This document shows positions 25,782 to 34,411 of a DNA stretch of 64,000 bases, piece by piece; the stretch's first letter is position 1, and each line of letters starts with the position of its first letter. The position numbers and the translations under genes are program-made. Location: assembly GCA_900537185.1 (NCBI GenBank), contig LS999828.1, positions 62,001 to 126,000 of the forward strand, written 5' to 3'. The notes beneath the pieces were generated by a model. The model did no database searches and was not told the DNA's origin. It was given only the letters and a program-made list of their open reading frames with translations. The DNA comes from Cytophagales bacterium Alg240-R148. Lineage in GTDB: Bacteria; Bacteroidota; Bacteroidia; Cytophagales; Cyclobacteriaceae.

Positions 25782-26770
25782 CATTTCCTTTCTTTCAAAG
25801 GGTCCTTATCCCCGGCAAGTTTTTTTAACCCTTCTTGTAAAAAACCTACTCCATAGGCGAATAACTGAGTAAAAGAGGTGACGATACTGAGCACCCCTAC
25901 TTTTACACTTTTGTTTTTTTTGGTGGCATCCATAAATATTAGCAGCACATACAAAGCTACCAATGGCAAACCAATTTGGAATAAAGTTGGAACAACCAGG
26001 GCGCTAGCAACCCAAAAGACACATGCCATTAAGAAAAGAAACGGAAACAAATGCACCAATTTTAACTCACTTGAATAGAATCTGGATATGTTTATTCTTG
26101 CCCTTCCAAAAAACTTGAGCTGTCTATAAAATTGACCAATAGACGTTCTTCTTTTATGATAAACAAAAGCATCTTCAATTAAGCCAGTTGAAAACCCAGA
26201 ACGAATGATCCGAATACTGAATTCAATATCTTCTCCCATCCTGGTTATTACATATCCTTTCGTTTTTTCAAATACTTCCTTGCTAATCCCCATATTAAAA
26301 GACCTTGGATGAAAGGTGCCAACATGTTTTTTATTTCCTCGAATGCCTCCAGTTGTAAACACAGAAGTCATGGAATAGCTAATGGCTTTTTGAACATTTG
26401 TAAAAGAACTGTGGGCGCGATCTGGGCCGCCATAGGCATCTACCCATTGTGCATTCAAACGCTCCTCTACTTTTTCTAAATAATTCGGTGGTACAATGCA
26501 ATCAGAATCAAAAACGATAAAATAATCTCCTTTGCACCTTTCATAAGCAAAGTTTCTTGAAAATCCTTGCCCTGTATTTGGTTTAAAAAAATACTGTATG
26601 TTGAGTGATTTTTTAAAGGATTCAACCACTGATTCACAAGTAAGATCAGAACCATCTTCTACCACTACCAATTCAAAATTAGAGTATGTTTGTAAAGTTA
26701 GCGAGGCCAACAACTCTTTTATTTCCTCCGGACGGTTGTAAACTGGAACAACAATAGAATACAGTCTCAT
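25781..26770 (-). CDS. Glycosyltransferase family 2 with C-terminal membrane segments
   Basis: 329 residues. GT-A fold at the N-terminus: VPVYNRPEEIKELL, VVVEDGSD, NTGQGFSRNFAYERC and VFDSDCIVPPNYLE (the D-x-D metal site), with GEDIEFSIRI as the catalytic-base motif. Two or three hydrophobic helices from about residue 235 to 300 anchor it in the inner membrane. It abuts the next GT2 gene with no spacer (TAA-ATG), so the two are one operon with the two DUF4199 genes upstream. Donor and acceptor are unknown. Confidence 0.9.
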   Translation of the reverse strand: MRLYSIVVPVYNRPEEIKELLASLTLQTYSNFELVVVEDGSDLTCESVVESFKKSLNIQYFFKPNTGQGFSRNFAYERCKGDYFIVFDSDCIVPPNYLEKVEERLNAQWVDAYGGPDRAHSSFTNVQKAISYSMTSVFTTGGIRGNKKHVGTFHPRSFNMGISKEVFEKTKGYVITRMGEDIEFSIRIIRSGFSTGLIEDAFVYHKRRTSIGQFYRQLKFFGRARINISRFYSSELKLVHLFPFLFLMACVFWVASALVVPTLFQIGLPLVALYVLLIFMDATKKNKSVKVGVLSIVTSFTQLFAYGVGFLQEGLKKLAGDKDPLKERK

Positions 26771-27748
26771 TTAATCCAACCCTTTTTGATCCAGAATAAG
26801 GTACTCATTTTTAGAGTGGTTGTTCATGGCCAACATTTCGGCAATAAAACCGGTTAAGAATAGCTGCACACCAATAACCACTGCAACCAATGCCATGTAA
26901 AATGCTGGGCGGTCCGTAATGTCTCTTTTGAGCAGCTCATTCGAAAAATAAATACTGTATAGCTTGAGCCCTATTAAGTAAAGTGTGAACACGAATCCAG
27001 TAAAAAAAGACAGGCTCCCAAGGGTCCCGAAAAAATGCATGGGTTTCCTTTTAAATTTAGAAACAAATGTAATGGACAACAAATCCAGAAAGCCGTTAAC
27101 AAATCTGCTCAGCCCAAATTTGCTGACGCCATATTTTCTTGCTCTGTGCTCTACAACTTTTTCTCCAATTTTTATAAACCCATTCCATTTGGCTATTACT
27201 GGAATGTACCGGTGCATTTCACCATACACTCGAATTGTTTTAATAACAAGATTTTTATATGCTTTCAAACCACAGTTCATATCGTTCAAACGCACACCTG
27301 ATAACAAACCGGTTACGGAGTTGTATATTTTGGATGGTATTCTTTTGGTTAAGGCAGGGTCGTGTCGTACTTTTTTCCAACCTGAAACAAGGTCGTACCC
27401 ATCCTCTTTGATCATTTTATACAAGCCAGGTATTTCATCAGGACTGTCTTGTAAATCGGCATCCATCGTAATTACAACTTCTCCATTGGCAGCATTAAAA
27501 CCTGTTTGCAATGCGGCGGACTTGCCGTTGTTTCGGTTGAATCGAATGCCTTTAATATTCTTATTAAGTTCGTGTTGTTCTGTTACAACGCTCCAAGATT
27601 GGTCGTTGCTGCCATCGTCTACTAATAGCACTTCATAAGTAAAGCCGTGTGATCCCATCACACGGCTTATCCATTCACATAATTCAGGTAGTGATTCTTC
27701 CTCATTGTAGAGCGGAACAACCACTGTAATATCATATTTATATGTCAT
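26771..27748 (-). CDS. Glycosyltransferase family 2, polyprenyl-phosphate type (GtrB/DPM1-like)
   Basis: 325 residues. Seen: VVPLYNEEESLPELCEW, LLVDDGSNDQSW, RNNGKSAALQTGF, MDADLQDSPDEI (D-x-D) and RKYGVSKFGLSRF. Two long helices near the C-terminus (about 238-265 and 285-308) match the GtrB/ArnC class that transfers a sugar onto undecaprenyl phosphate on the cytosolic side for use outside. TAATG overlap with the upstream DUF4199 gene. Sugar unknown. Confidence 0.92.
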   Translation of the reverse strand: MTYKYDITVVVPLYNEEESLPELCEWISRVMGSHGFTYEVLLVDDGSNDQSWSVVTEQHELNKNIKGIRFNRNNGKSAALQTGFNAANGEVVITMDADLQDSPDEIPGLYKMIKEDGYDLVSGWKKVRHDPALTKRIPSKIYNSVTGLLSGVRLNDMNCGLKAYKNLVIKTIRVYGEMHRYIPVIAKWNGFIKIGEKVVEHRARKYGVSKFGLSRFVNGFLDLLSITFVSKFKRKPMHFFGTLGSLSFFTGFVFTLYLIGLKLYSIYFSNELLKRDITDRPAFYMALVAVVIGVQLFLTGFIAEMLAMNNHSKNEYLILDQKGLD

Positions 27749-28275
27749 TAAATCTCTTCAGGTCTGTTATTTTTGGTAAATATAGTAACAATTAATGAAA
27801 CTACTATCCCTCCAACAATCCCCAAAATAATCCCAAAAACTGTGATCATAGTTGGGTCAAACATAAAAGAAGTGAATTCCATGGCCTGTTCAATTTGCTC
27901 TTCGGCCATGCCTTGCTCCACCATATCATTGTAAGCCTTTTCTTTTATGGGTTCTAAATAGGCATTGTCAACAAAAGAGATGTAGACCCAAGTAAAAGCA
28001 TTTGAAATGACAGCACTAATAACACTCATAAGAGCGCCAATTTTAAAGCCTTCACCAAAGCTCATGTAACCATCTCCATCGGCTTTAAAACTATTGTGGG
28101 CCAATACTATAATGGTAATGGATACAATAAAACCCAACCAACCGGCCCAACTTTCAGTATAAATACCTGACAAAGCCAATATTAAAAAAAACGCAATTGA
28201 AGCTGCTCCTAAGATCACTCCATATTTTTTTGCGACTTGACCAACGGTTACTTGGTCCATTTCTTCATTTTCCAT
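27748..28275 (-). CDS. DUF4199 membrane protein
   Basis: 175 residues from the ATG at 28275 (MENEEMDQVTVGQ); the longest frame to 28356 overlaps the previous gene and is not favoured. Three or four hydrophobic segments at about 19-36, 40-56, 77-99 and 143-166, with the typical acidic helix (YNDMVEQGMAEEQIEQAMEF) before the last. This is the pattern of DUF4199, a Bacteroidota inner-membrane family of unknown function. Located directly before two GT2 genes; linked to them by a one-base overlap. Confidence 0.82.
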   Translation of the reverse strand: MENEEMDQVTVGQVAKKYGVILGAASIAFFLILALSGIYTESWAGWLGFIVSITIIVLAHNSFKADGDGYMSFGEGFKIGALMSVISAVISNAFTWVYISFVDNAYLEPIKEKAYNDMVEQGMAEEQIEQAMEFTSFMFDPTMITVFGIILGIVGGIVVSLIVTIFTKNNRPEEI

Positions 28276-28280
28276 AACTC

Positions 28281-28814
28281 TTAAAATTTTGGTTGTTTTC
28301 GTATAATAATTGATATAATTATATTCCAAAATACACCAATCAACAGTGTTTTCCAAAAATAGTCAAGCGCAAGGGCAAAAGCAGTGGTATGTGGTAGTTT
28401 TTCAAGTTGAGCGTCAAGCACTTCTTCCCCTTGTTGTTCTACAAACGCAGGACGACCTTTTTCAAAGAACTGGGTTATTTCGCTGACATACCGGGGCACA
28501 TATTCCGTTTCCAATTGCCCATAAATAGAAATAAAAGCCATCATTAACAAACCCACCACCACAACGATAATGGCACCGCCAATTAACCCTTGCCACAGGT
28601 GCAATACCCCACCGTTGAGGTTGTCACGGTAAATTTTCAAAGACAAGAACATAAAAACCGGCAGCAGCACCAAACGAATATCCAAAACAGGATTTATCAT
28701 TTGCGGGTGTTTGCCTCCAACAAATAAAACAACAAACAGAACCATCAAAAGGCCTGCACACAAGGCTCCATATAGTAGTGCTGTTTTGATCAATTTTTTT
28801 ATTCCAGAATCCAT
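28281..28814 (-). CDS. DUF4199-like membrane protein
   Basis: 177 residues. Four hydrophobic segments (about 10-31, 41-60, 72-94, 150-171) and an amphipathic stretch between the third and fourth. Same architecture as the next gene and 5 bases upstream of it, so probably an ancient tandem copy of the DUF4199 family. Ends in IIIRKQPKF. Inner membrane, function unknown. First gene of the four-gene minus-strand operon 28814-25781. Confidence 0.75.
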   Translation of the reverse strand: MDSGIKKLIKTALLYGALCAGLLMVLFVVLFVGGKHPQMINPVLDIRLVLLPVFMFLSLKIYRDNLNGGVLHLWQGLIGGAIIVVVVGLLMMAFISIYGQLETEYVPRYVSEITQFFEKGRPAFVEQQGEEVLDAQLEKLPHTTAFALALDYFWKTLLIGVFWNIIISIIIRKQPKF

Positions 28815-28958
28815 TTTTTTATTTTTAATACCTTCTTCTATCGCAACAGTTTACGCAGAAGCTTGCTCGGCCCAAAATTAACTTTTTCTTTCAGGAAAAA
28901 AATCCGTTGGCCTATCTAAAATATTACAAAGATCATTTTTTCCTTTGTATGGAGCTAT

Positions 28959-28966
28959 TACCTTTG
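28959..28966 (+). promoter_or_regulatory. Candidate -7 promoter element for TrpF-like gene
   Basis: TACCTTTG (TAnnTTTG), 16 bases before the ATG at 28983. No -33 at the usual distance. Confidence 0.45.
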
Positions 28967-28982
28967 CACAAAATCAAATACC

Positions 28983-29588
28983 ATGGCACTAAGCACGTTT
29001 GTAAAAATCAACCAAGTCAACAATTTGTCGGATGCACGCTATTGTGCAGGAATGGAAGTAAATTTAATGGGATTCTGCTTGGAGCCAGGTCATGCCAGGC
29101 ATTTGCAGCCCATTGATTTTGTTGCAATTACCGAGTGGATTTCGGGCGTTGAGTATGTTGGAGAATTTTACAACAGCAGCAGCAAAGAAATCATTGAAAC
29201 TGCCAAAGGTACTTTTGATTTAAAATGGGTCGAAACCAATAACCCAGACCAGGTCAACGACTTATCGTCTGCTGGCTTAAAGGTTATACTGCAATGCTCC
29301 ATCGAGCAATTAGACGCACTCTCGTTGGACCATTTGACATTCGATTTGTTGCACTTGGTATCTGCAGAGGAAACCGACCTAGACACTTCGAAGCTTCAAA
29401 CTTTGTGCAAAGAACAAGAAGTATTATTAGGCCACGGTTTTGATCACAACTCTGTATTGTCCTTGATTGAATCTATCCAACCCAAGGGTATTAGCATTAC
29501 TGGTGGAGACGAAATAAGACCAGGTTACAAAGATTACGATGAGATGGCCGACACCTTGGAAGCCTTAGAAATCGATGAGTGGGCATAA
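28983..29588 (+). CDS. TrpF-like (phosphoribosylanthranilate isomerase fold) protein, catalytic residues absent
   Basis: 201 residues. The pattern follows TrpF along its length: FVKINQVNNLSDARYCAGMEVNLMGF (TrpF: VKICGxTxxEDA...GADxxGF), the Arg in GHARHL, and ISITGGDEIRPGYKDYDEM near the end. But the catalytic Cys of the KICG motif is Asn here, and the strand that carries the catalytic Asp in TrpF reads LLHLV. No other trp gene is nearby. It is probably a paralogue with a changed role rather than a tryptophan enzyme. It has its own promoter element. The function is unknown. Confidence 0.75.
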   Translation: MALSTFVKINQVNNLSDARYCAGMEVNLMGFCLEPGHARHLQPIDFVAITEWISGVEYVGEFYNSSSKEIIETAKGTFDLKWVETNNPDQVNDLSSAGLKVILQCSIEQLDALSLDHLTFDLLHLVSAEETDLDTSKLQTLCKEQEVLLGHGFDHNSVLSLIESIQPKGISITGGDEIRPGYKDYDEMADTLEALEIDEWA

Positions 29589-29779
29589 CAAAGCACTCCT
29601 AACCAACTGAAAAAAAACACCTTACGACACTCCCAAGGGCGCTAGCAGCCCCTACCTAACCCGGACCAATCGAATATTGGCACGTACTTTGTCTATGTAT
29701 TCATAACTTTTTAAATCAAAGTCTTATTATGCTTCAGGTATAAAATGGCTTTGAATTGTTTCACATAAACAACAACGAT

Positions 29780-30550
29780 ATGAAAAAGCTATTACTATTT
29801 TCGATTATCATTTTGGGAATGGGTATGCAGATAAATGCCCAGCATTTTTATACAGAAGTAGGAAGAGAATGCCAGTGGTCATTGCCTTTCGAAGTTGAAG
29901 ATGTGCTTTACCACAATTATGGGCATTATCAAAAAATGCATGTTAGTAAAAGTTTCCACCACCACCAGGTGCTGTATAAAATACTATTAAGAAACAGGGA
30001 TGGGTTTGTGTCAGTTCAATTGAATCAGTACGGAAGATTAATCAATAGAAAGGCTTGGATGCACAATCCTTTGATGGACCACCATTGTGGCCAGTCTTGC
30101 GGGTATTATGGCACCTACTACCACAGCAACCAATTCGGCAGAGTTTCGGCACAACACAGACACCAACACCACGATCGTTGTGGGCATTACCGGTATTTTG
30201 ATCAGGGTGGGTTTTATTATTCGAGTAGAAAACCAGATACAAGGTTGTACATCAGTTATGGACATGGGCGCGACAGACATTATAGAAGGAAAGGACAGCA
30301 ACACCCACACAACTATCCGTATGAATTCAAGGACCGACACAGACACGACCATGGATATGCAAAGGATAGAAGCCGAGGCCATGCCTACGGAAAGGATAGA
30401 AAATACAACAAAAGCAATGGAAGTGATTTAAATTGGGGCAAATACCAAGATAAAAACAGGTACAAAAACAACACACAATACCGCAAAAATACACCGCCTC
30501 GAAAAAGGCAGTCCAATGTAACGGAATACAGTTACAGTAGAAGTTGGTAA
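29780..30550 (+). CDS. Secreted His/Arg/Tyr-rich protein
   Basis: 256 residues from the ATG at 29780 (MKKLLLFSIIILGMGMQINAQ, a signal peptide). A small folded N-terminal part (about 22-90) is followed from about residue 95 by a low-complexity tail rich in His, Arg, Tyr, Asp, Gly and Lys, with runs such as QHRHQHHDRCGHYRYF and DRHRHDHGYAKDRSRGH. Cys pairs lie in CGQSCG. It is probably periplasmic or surface-located; metal binding by the His clusters is possible but not proven. I know no named family. The gene stands alone with a strong terminator. Confidence 0.8.
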   Translation: MKKLLLFSIIILGMGMQINAQHFYTEVGRECQWSLPFEVEDVLYHNYGHYQKMHVSKSFHHHQVLYKILLRNRDGFVSVQLNQYGRLINRKAWMHNPLMDHHCGQSCGYYGTYYHSNQFGRVSAQHRHQHHDRCGHYRYFDQGGFYYSSRKPDTRLYISYGHGRDRHYRRKGQQHPHNYPYEFKDRHRHDHGYAKDRSRGHAYGKDRKYNKSNGSDLNWGKYQDKNRYKNNTQYRKNTPPRKRQSNVTEYSYSRSW

Positions 30551-30583
30551 TTTTGAGTACGACCAGTTAGACCTAAGTAAATT

Positions 30584-30617
30584 GGCACCATTTAATTAAG
30601 AAATGGTGCCTTTTTTT
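30584..30617 (+). terminator. Terminator of His-rich protein gene
   Basis: GGCACCATTT (30584-30593), 7-base loop, AAATGGTGCC (30601-30610), then seven T's. The convergent HAD gene ends inside this hairpin (stop at 30596-30598). Confidence 0.88.
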
Positions 30618-31111
30618 ATAATATCGATAGAATCAAAAAGGTTTTCTTTCCGAAAGTCTGCATGGCTCGCTTCGGCATCTCCAACTACAATGGTTTGCAT
30701 GCCTAGTTTCTTGGCTGGTATTAAATCTCTGTCCCTATCTCCTACCATCCAGCTTTTCTTAGGGTCCACCTTCAGTTTCACCAACGCTTTTTCAAAAAGC
30801 AAAGAGCCTGGTTTTCTTGTTAAAGAATTGGTGATGCTATCGTGGTAAGGCGAATAGTAAATAGCGTCAATCTCTGGGCACAACTGCAACATTTTAGCAT
30901 GGCAAGCATGAACATCTGCATGGCCATAAATTCCTTTTGAAATTCCAGCTTGGTTGGTAATGACCACAACGAGGTACCCGGCTGCTTTGAACTGTTTTAT
31001 CGATTCCGCTACTTTGTATTCTAATTCAAAATCATCCGTTTTATAGGTGTAATCGCCCCTTTCTATGTTAATAACACCATCTCTATCTAAAAATATACAT
31101 TTATTTTGCAT
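30596..31111 (-). CDS. HAD-IIIA phosphatase, GmhB-like
   Basis: 171 residues, HAD fold without a cap. Seen: FLDRDGVIN (nucleophile Asp9 and acid Asp11), VVITNQAGISKG, RKPGSLLFEKA (conserved Lys) and MVGDRDRDLIPAKKLGM. This is the shape of heptose-1,7-bisphosphate 7-phosphatase GmhB and of histidinol phosphatase. The zinc loop of GmhB (Cys-x-His and Cys-x-Cys) is replaced here by SPYHDSITNSLTRKP, with the Cys residues lost, so the substrate may differ. Cytosolic. The last codons lie in the terminator of the convergent gene. Confidence 0.85.
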   Translation of the reverse strand: MQNKCIFLDRDGVINIERGDYTYKTDDFELEYKVAESIKQFKAAGYLVVVITNQAGISKGIYGHADVHACHAKMLQLCPEIDAIYYSPYHDSITNSLTRKPGSLLFEKALVKLKVDPKKSWMVGDRDRDLIPAKKLGMQTIVVGDAEASHADFRKENLFDSIDIIKKGTIS

Positions 31112-31211
31112 GTTCTGAAATTAATAAATTGAACTACTTAATTTTAAAGTTGGTAATTTTATAGTAAAATTGCGACACTATACCGAATCTTGAAAGAATT
31201 TTTGAATTTTT

Positions 31212-31973
31212 ATGGGGCTTGTGAACGACGTACTAGTTATTATTCCAACTTACAATGAAAAGGAAAATATTGAAGGCATAATCAATGCTGTTCTTTCATT
31301 GGAAGACAATTTTGACATTCTCATTATTGACGACGGTTCTCCTGATGGAACTGGTGATATTGTAAAGAGACTTCAAAAAGACATTAACTTTGAAGGTTCC
31401 AAAAACACCATTCATTTGCTCGAAAGACAAGGGAAATTGGGATTGGGTACCGCTTATATTGCAGGTTTTAAATTTGCCTTAGCAAAGGGTTACGAGTTCA
31501 TTTGTGAAATGGACGCCGACTTTTCGCACAACCCAAAAGATTTACCCCAGCTTTACAGGGAATGCAAAGACAATGGTGCTGACTTAACAGTAGGCTCTAG
31601 GTACATCAACGGTGTTAATGTTGTTAATTGGCCTATTGGAAGGGTTATTATGTCTTATTTTGCTGGAGTATATGTACGCTTTGTAACAGGCATTCCAGTG
31701 ATGGACGCAACGGCTGGTTTTGTATGTTATTCCAAAGAAGTGTTGCAAACTATCGATCTGGATAAAATAAAGTTCATTGGGTATGCTTTCCAAATAGAAA
31801 TGAAATTTACCGCTTGGAAGTTTGGGTTCCGTATTAAAGAACATTCCATAATTTTCACAGACAGAACACTAGGCAAATCAAAAATGTCTGGTGGCATTTT
31901 CAAGGAAGCCTTTTTTGGTGTGGTAGAAATGAAAATTAGAAGTTTGTTTAGAAAGTACCTAAAACCTGCTTAA
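31212..31973 (+). CDS. Polyprenol monophosphomannose synthase (GT2, DPM1-like)
   Basis: 253 residues, no C-terminal membrane helices. Seen: VIIPTYNEKENIEGI, ILIIDDGSPDGTGDI, LLERQGKLGLGTAYIAGF, EMDADFSHNP (D-x-D) and FTDRTLGKSKMSGGI near the C-terminus. These match bacterial soluble DPM1-type enzymes that move mannose (or another hexose) from GDP-sugar to polyprenyl phosphate on the cytosolic face. Sugar not certain. Divergent from the HAD gene and overlapping the 3' end of the LolE-like gene by 4 bases. Confidence 0.9.
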   Translation: MGLVNDVLVIIPTYNEKENIEGIINAVLSLEDNFDILIIDDGSPDGTGDIVKRLQKDINFEGSKNTIHLLERQGKLGLGTAYIAGFKFALAKGYEFICEMDADFSHNPKDLPQLYRECKDNGADLTVGSRYINGVNVVNWPIGRVIMSYFAGVYVRFVTGIPVMDATAGFVCYSKEVLQTIDLDKIKFIGYAFQIEMKFTAWKFGFRIKEHSIIFTDRTLGKSKMSGGIFKEAFFGVVEMKIRSLFRKYLKPA

Positions 31974-33190
31974 TTGAATTTCATTGATTTTATTGGGTTG
32001 ATTTTGGCTATTACCAAAGTTGGAACTATTAGAATCAAATAAACCAATACAAATGTACCAATATTGGCCAGCAAGATGATGTCCCATTTCCACATAATCG
32101 GCACATAACTGATATAGTAATCGTGGGGGTTTAGTGGAATAACTCTAAAGTAATATTGAATTGCAGCAAGAGACAAGGCCAAAATATTGCCGATTAGCAA
32201 CCCCTTCCAAATTAACCGTAGCCCACTATAAGAAAATATTTTCCTTACTTGTTGGTTGTCGGCACCCATGGCTTTTAACAACCCTATCATTGGCGTTCGT
32301 TCCATTATTAGCACTAATATTACGGACACCATATTGACACATACTACGATCAATATAATAACCAAAAACATATTGACTTGCCTGGCAATTACAATTAGCC
32401 AATCAAAAACATCGCTGTATTTGTCCGTTACTTTTTCAATAAAAAGGTTGGAAGCCAAATGTTCATCCAAGTAAACATCTGCCTGCTCCATAGTAGTGAA
32501 ATCATCAATAAAAACTTCGAAGCCACCGGTTAAGGAATCGGGCCAGTTGTTAAGCCGCCTAATAAGGCCTATGTCTCCGATAATGAACCTATTGTCAAAA
32601 TAATCGGACAGATTGGTATCGTAGAGTCCTACAATTTTGAGTTTTCTTACGCGTGGTGGGTTCATAAAGAAATGTAATACCATGTCATCTCCCACCGACA
32701 AACGCATTTTATTTGCAATTACTTGGCTGATCAACACTTCCTTAGAATAGGCAGAGTCGTTGGGATGTACAAAGCGCCCTTCTATTAAATTGGGTAAAAA
32801 ACGAGTGGTATCAAAGTCTGTCCCCACCCCTTTGAACACAATGCCCTGGACTTCTTCCTTTGTTCTAATAAGCCCGGCTTTATAACTGAACTCTTGAACG
32901 TGCGCTACATATTCCAAGCTATCCCAGTGTTGGTAAAATGCGGACTCTTTTGAAACAGGTTTTTCCTCAAAAGTATTGCCTAACGTAAAGGAGTTAACGG
33001 TAAAATGTGAGCTTATACTGAACAGCCTGTTTCTTACATTTTCTTGAAAACCATATAGGATCATAAAAGCCAACAGCATAATGGCCAAACCTATGGCAAT
33101 ACTGGATACAGCTATTTTATGAATTACTGAGGAAAATGATTTCCCAGGATTTTTTTCAATTCTACCTGAAATAAAATAAGAGAGGTTCAA
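31970..33190 (-). CDS. LolC/LolE-type ABC transporter permease
   Basis: 406 residues. One helix at about 25-48 (HKIAVSSIAIGLAIMLLAFMILYGF), a large periplasmic domain, then three helices at about 268-295, 320-342 and 370-398, preceded by ERTPMIGLLKAMGA, the coupling-helix motif. This is the FtsX topology of LolE, which releases lipoproteins from the inner membrane. No ATPase or second permease is adjacent. The start is a TTG (33190): the family N-terminus (NLSYFISGRI) begins there and no ATG lies at a suitable place. Confidence 0.9.
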   Translation of the reverse strand: MNLSYFISGRIEKNPGKSFSSVIHKIAVSSIAIGLAIMLLAFMILYGFQENVRNRLFSISSHFTVNSFTLGNTFEEKPVSKESAFYQHWDSLEYVAHVQEFSYKAGLIRTKEEVQGIVFKGVGTDFDTTRFLPNLIEGRFVHPNDSAYSKEVLISQVIANKMRLSVGDDMVLHFFMNPPRVRKLKIVGLYDTNLSDYFDNRFIIGDIGLIRRLNNWPDSLTGGFEVFIDDFTTMEQADVYLDEHLASNLFIEKVTDKYSDVFDWLIVIARQVNMFLVIILIVVCVNMVSVILVLIMERTPMIGLLKAMGADNQQVRKIFSYSGLRLIWKGLLIGNILALSLAAIQYYFRVIPLNPHDYYISYVPIMWKWDIILLANIGTFVLVYLILIVPTLVIAKINPIKSMKFN

Positions 33191-33199
33191 TATTATCCT

Positions 33200-33207
33200 T
33201 ATTTTTG
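33200..33207 (+). promoter_or_regulatory. Candidate -7 promoter element for namZ-nth-fmt-folA operon
   Basis: TATTTTTG (TAnnTTTG) in the 51-base divergent gap, 34 bases before the GTG start. No clear -33. Confidence 0.45.
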
Positions 33208-33241
33208 ACTTTATAAAAAGTTAAATATCTAAAATAAAAAA

Positions 33242-34411
33242 GTGAAATATAGCATAGTTTACGGTTTTTTGTTTTTTATGGCATTGGTGGGTTGCCAAGC
33301 CAAGCAACAAGAACCACTACAACCTGTACCAGCGGCCGAGAATACCACCGCCTATTTCCCAAAGTTATCCGGAAAAAGTATCGGACTGGTGGTGAACCAC
33401 ACTTCTATGGTAGGCAACCAACATTTGGTGGACACTTTACTGCAAAAAAAAATCAAAATTAAAAGTGTTTTTGCTCCTGAACATGGTTTCAGAGGCAATG
33501 CGGATGCAGGTGAACATGTTAAAAACCACAAAGACCTTTCGACCGGCCTCCCTATAATTTCTTTGTACGGTAAAAACAAAAAACCTACATCAGAACAGTT
33601 GGATGGCATAGATCTTATGGTATTCGACATACAAGATGTAGGGGTTCGGTTTTACACTTATATCAGCACCATGCACTATGTTATGGAGGCCTGTGCGGAA
33701 AAAGGCATCCCTCTTTTGATTTTAGACCGCCCCAACCCCAACGGGCACCTGGTAGATGGCCCGGTGTTGCAGTCGGAGTTTAAATCCTTTGTTGGCATGC
33801 ATCCCATTCCAATCCTTCATGGACTTACCGTGGGTGAACTGGCAAGGATGATCAACGGAGAAGGTTGGTTAAAAAACAAAATGCAGTGCGAAGTGACCAT
33901 CGTACAAGCACCGCACTACCAACACAACAAACCATATATTTTGCCAATTCAACCCAGCCCCAATTTACCCAACCAAACAGCTATTTATTGGTATCCTTCT
34001 TTGTGTTTGTTTGAAGGCACAGACATCAGCGTTGGACGGGGTACAACGTTTCCCTTTCAAGTAGTGGGGAGCCCAACATTGCGCAACCAACCATTTGAAT
34101 TTACGCCAAAGTCGATTATCGGTATGTCCAAATATCCTAAGCACGAAAACAAGACCTGTTTTGGTGTTGATTTAAGAAAAAGCCTGCCTGCCAATGGCTT
34201 CCCATTGGATTTGCTCATTGGATATTACAGGGACTACCCGGATAAAAGTACTTTCTTTAACAATTTCTTTAATAAACTGGCTGGTAATGCAACATTGCAG
34301 AATCAAATTAAGGGCGGATTGGATGCTGCTTCAATTAAAAAAAGCTGGGCACCTGAATTAAACGCGTACAAAGAAATAAGAAAGAAATATTTATTATATC
34401 CAGAGCAATAA
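33242..34411 (+). CDS. DUF1343 / NamZ-like exo-beta-N-acetylmuramidase lipoprotein
   Basis: 389 residues with a GTG start. N-terminus KYSIVYGFLFFMALVGCQ is a lipoprotein signal with lipobox LVGC. The body matches DUF1343/NamZ: GLVVNHTSM, VFAPEHGFRGNADAGE, ISLYGKNKKPT, DLMVFDIQDVGVRFYTYISTMHY, LDRPNPNGHLVDGPVL and FEGTDISVGRGTTFPFQVVG. NamZ of Bacillus removes terminal MurNAc from peptidoglycan chains; a similar role in the periplasm is expected. First gene of a tight five-gene operon, with the next start directly after its stop. Confidence 0.92.
   Translation: MKYSIVYGFLFFMALVGCQAKQQEPLQPVPAAENTTAYFPKLSGKSIGLVVNHTSMVGNQHLVDTLLQKKIKIKSVFAPEHGFRGNADAGEHVKNHKDLSTGLPIISLYGKNKKPTSEQLDGIDLMVFDIQDVGVRFYTYISTMHYVMEACAEKGIPLLILDRPNPNGHLVDGPVLQSEFKSFVGMHPIPILHGLTVGELARMINGEGWLKNKMQCEVTIVQAPHYQHNKPYILPIQPSPNLPNQTAIYWYPSLCLFEGTDISVGRGTTFPFQVVGSPTLRNQPFEFTPKSIIGMSKYPKHENKTCFGVDLRKSLPANGFPLDLLIGYYRDYPDKSTFFNNFFNKLAGNATLQNQIKGGLDAASIKKSWAPELNAYKEIRKKYLLYPEQ

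Noticed and set aside
29637-29651. GC-rich palindrome GGGC-GCTAGC-A-GCCC
   Set aside because: Nearly symmetric and in an AT-rich region, but not followed by T's and not at a gene end. It could be chance; no feature is claimed.
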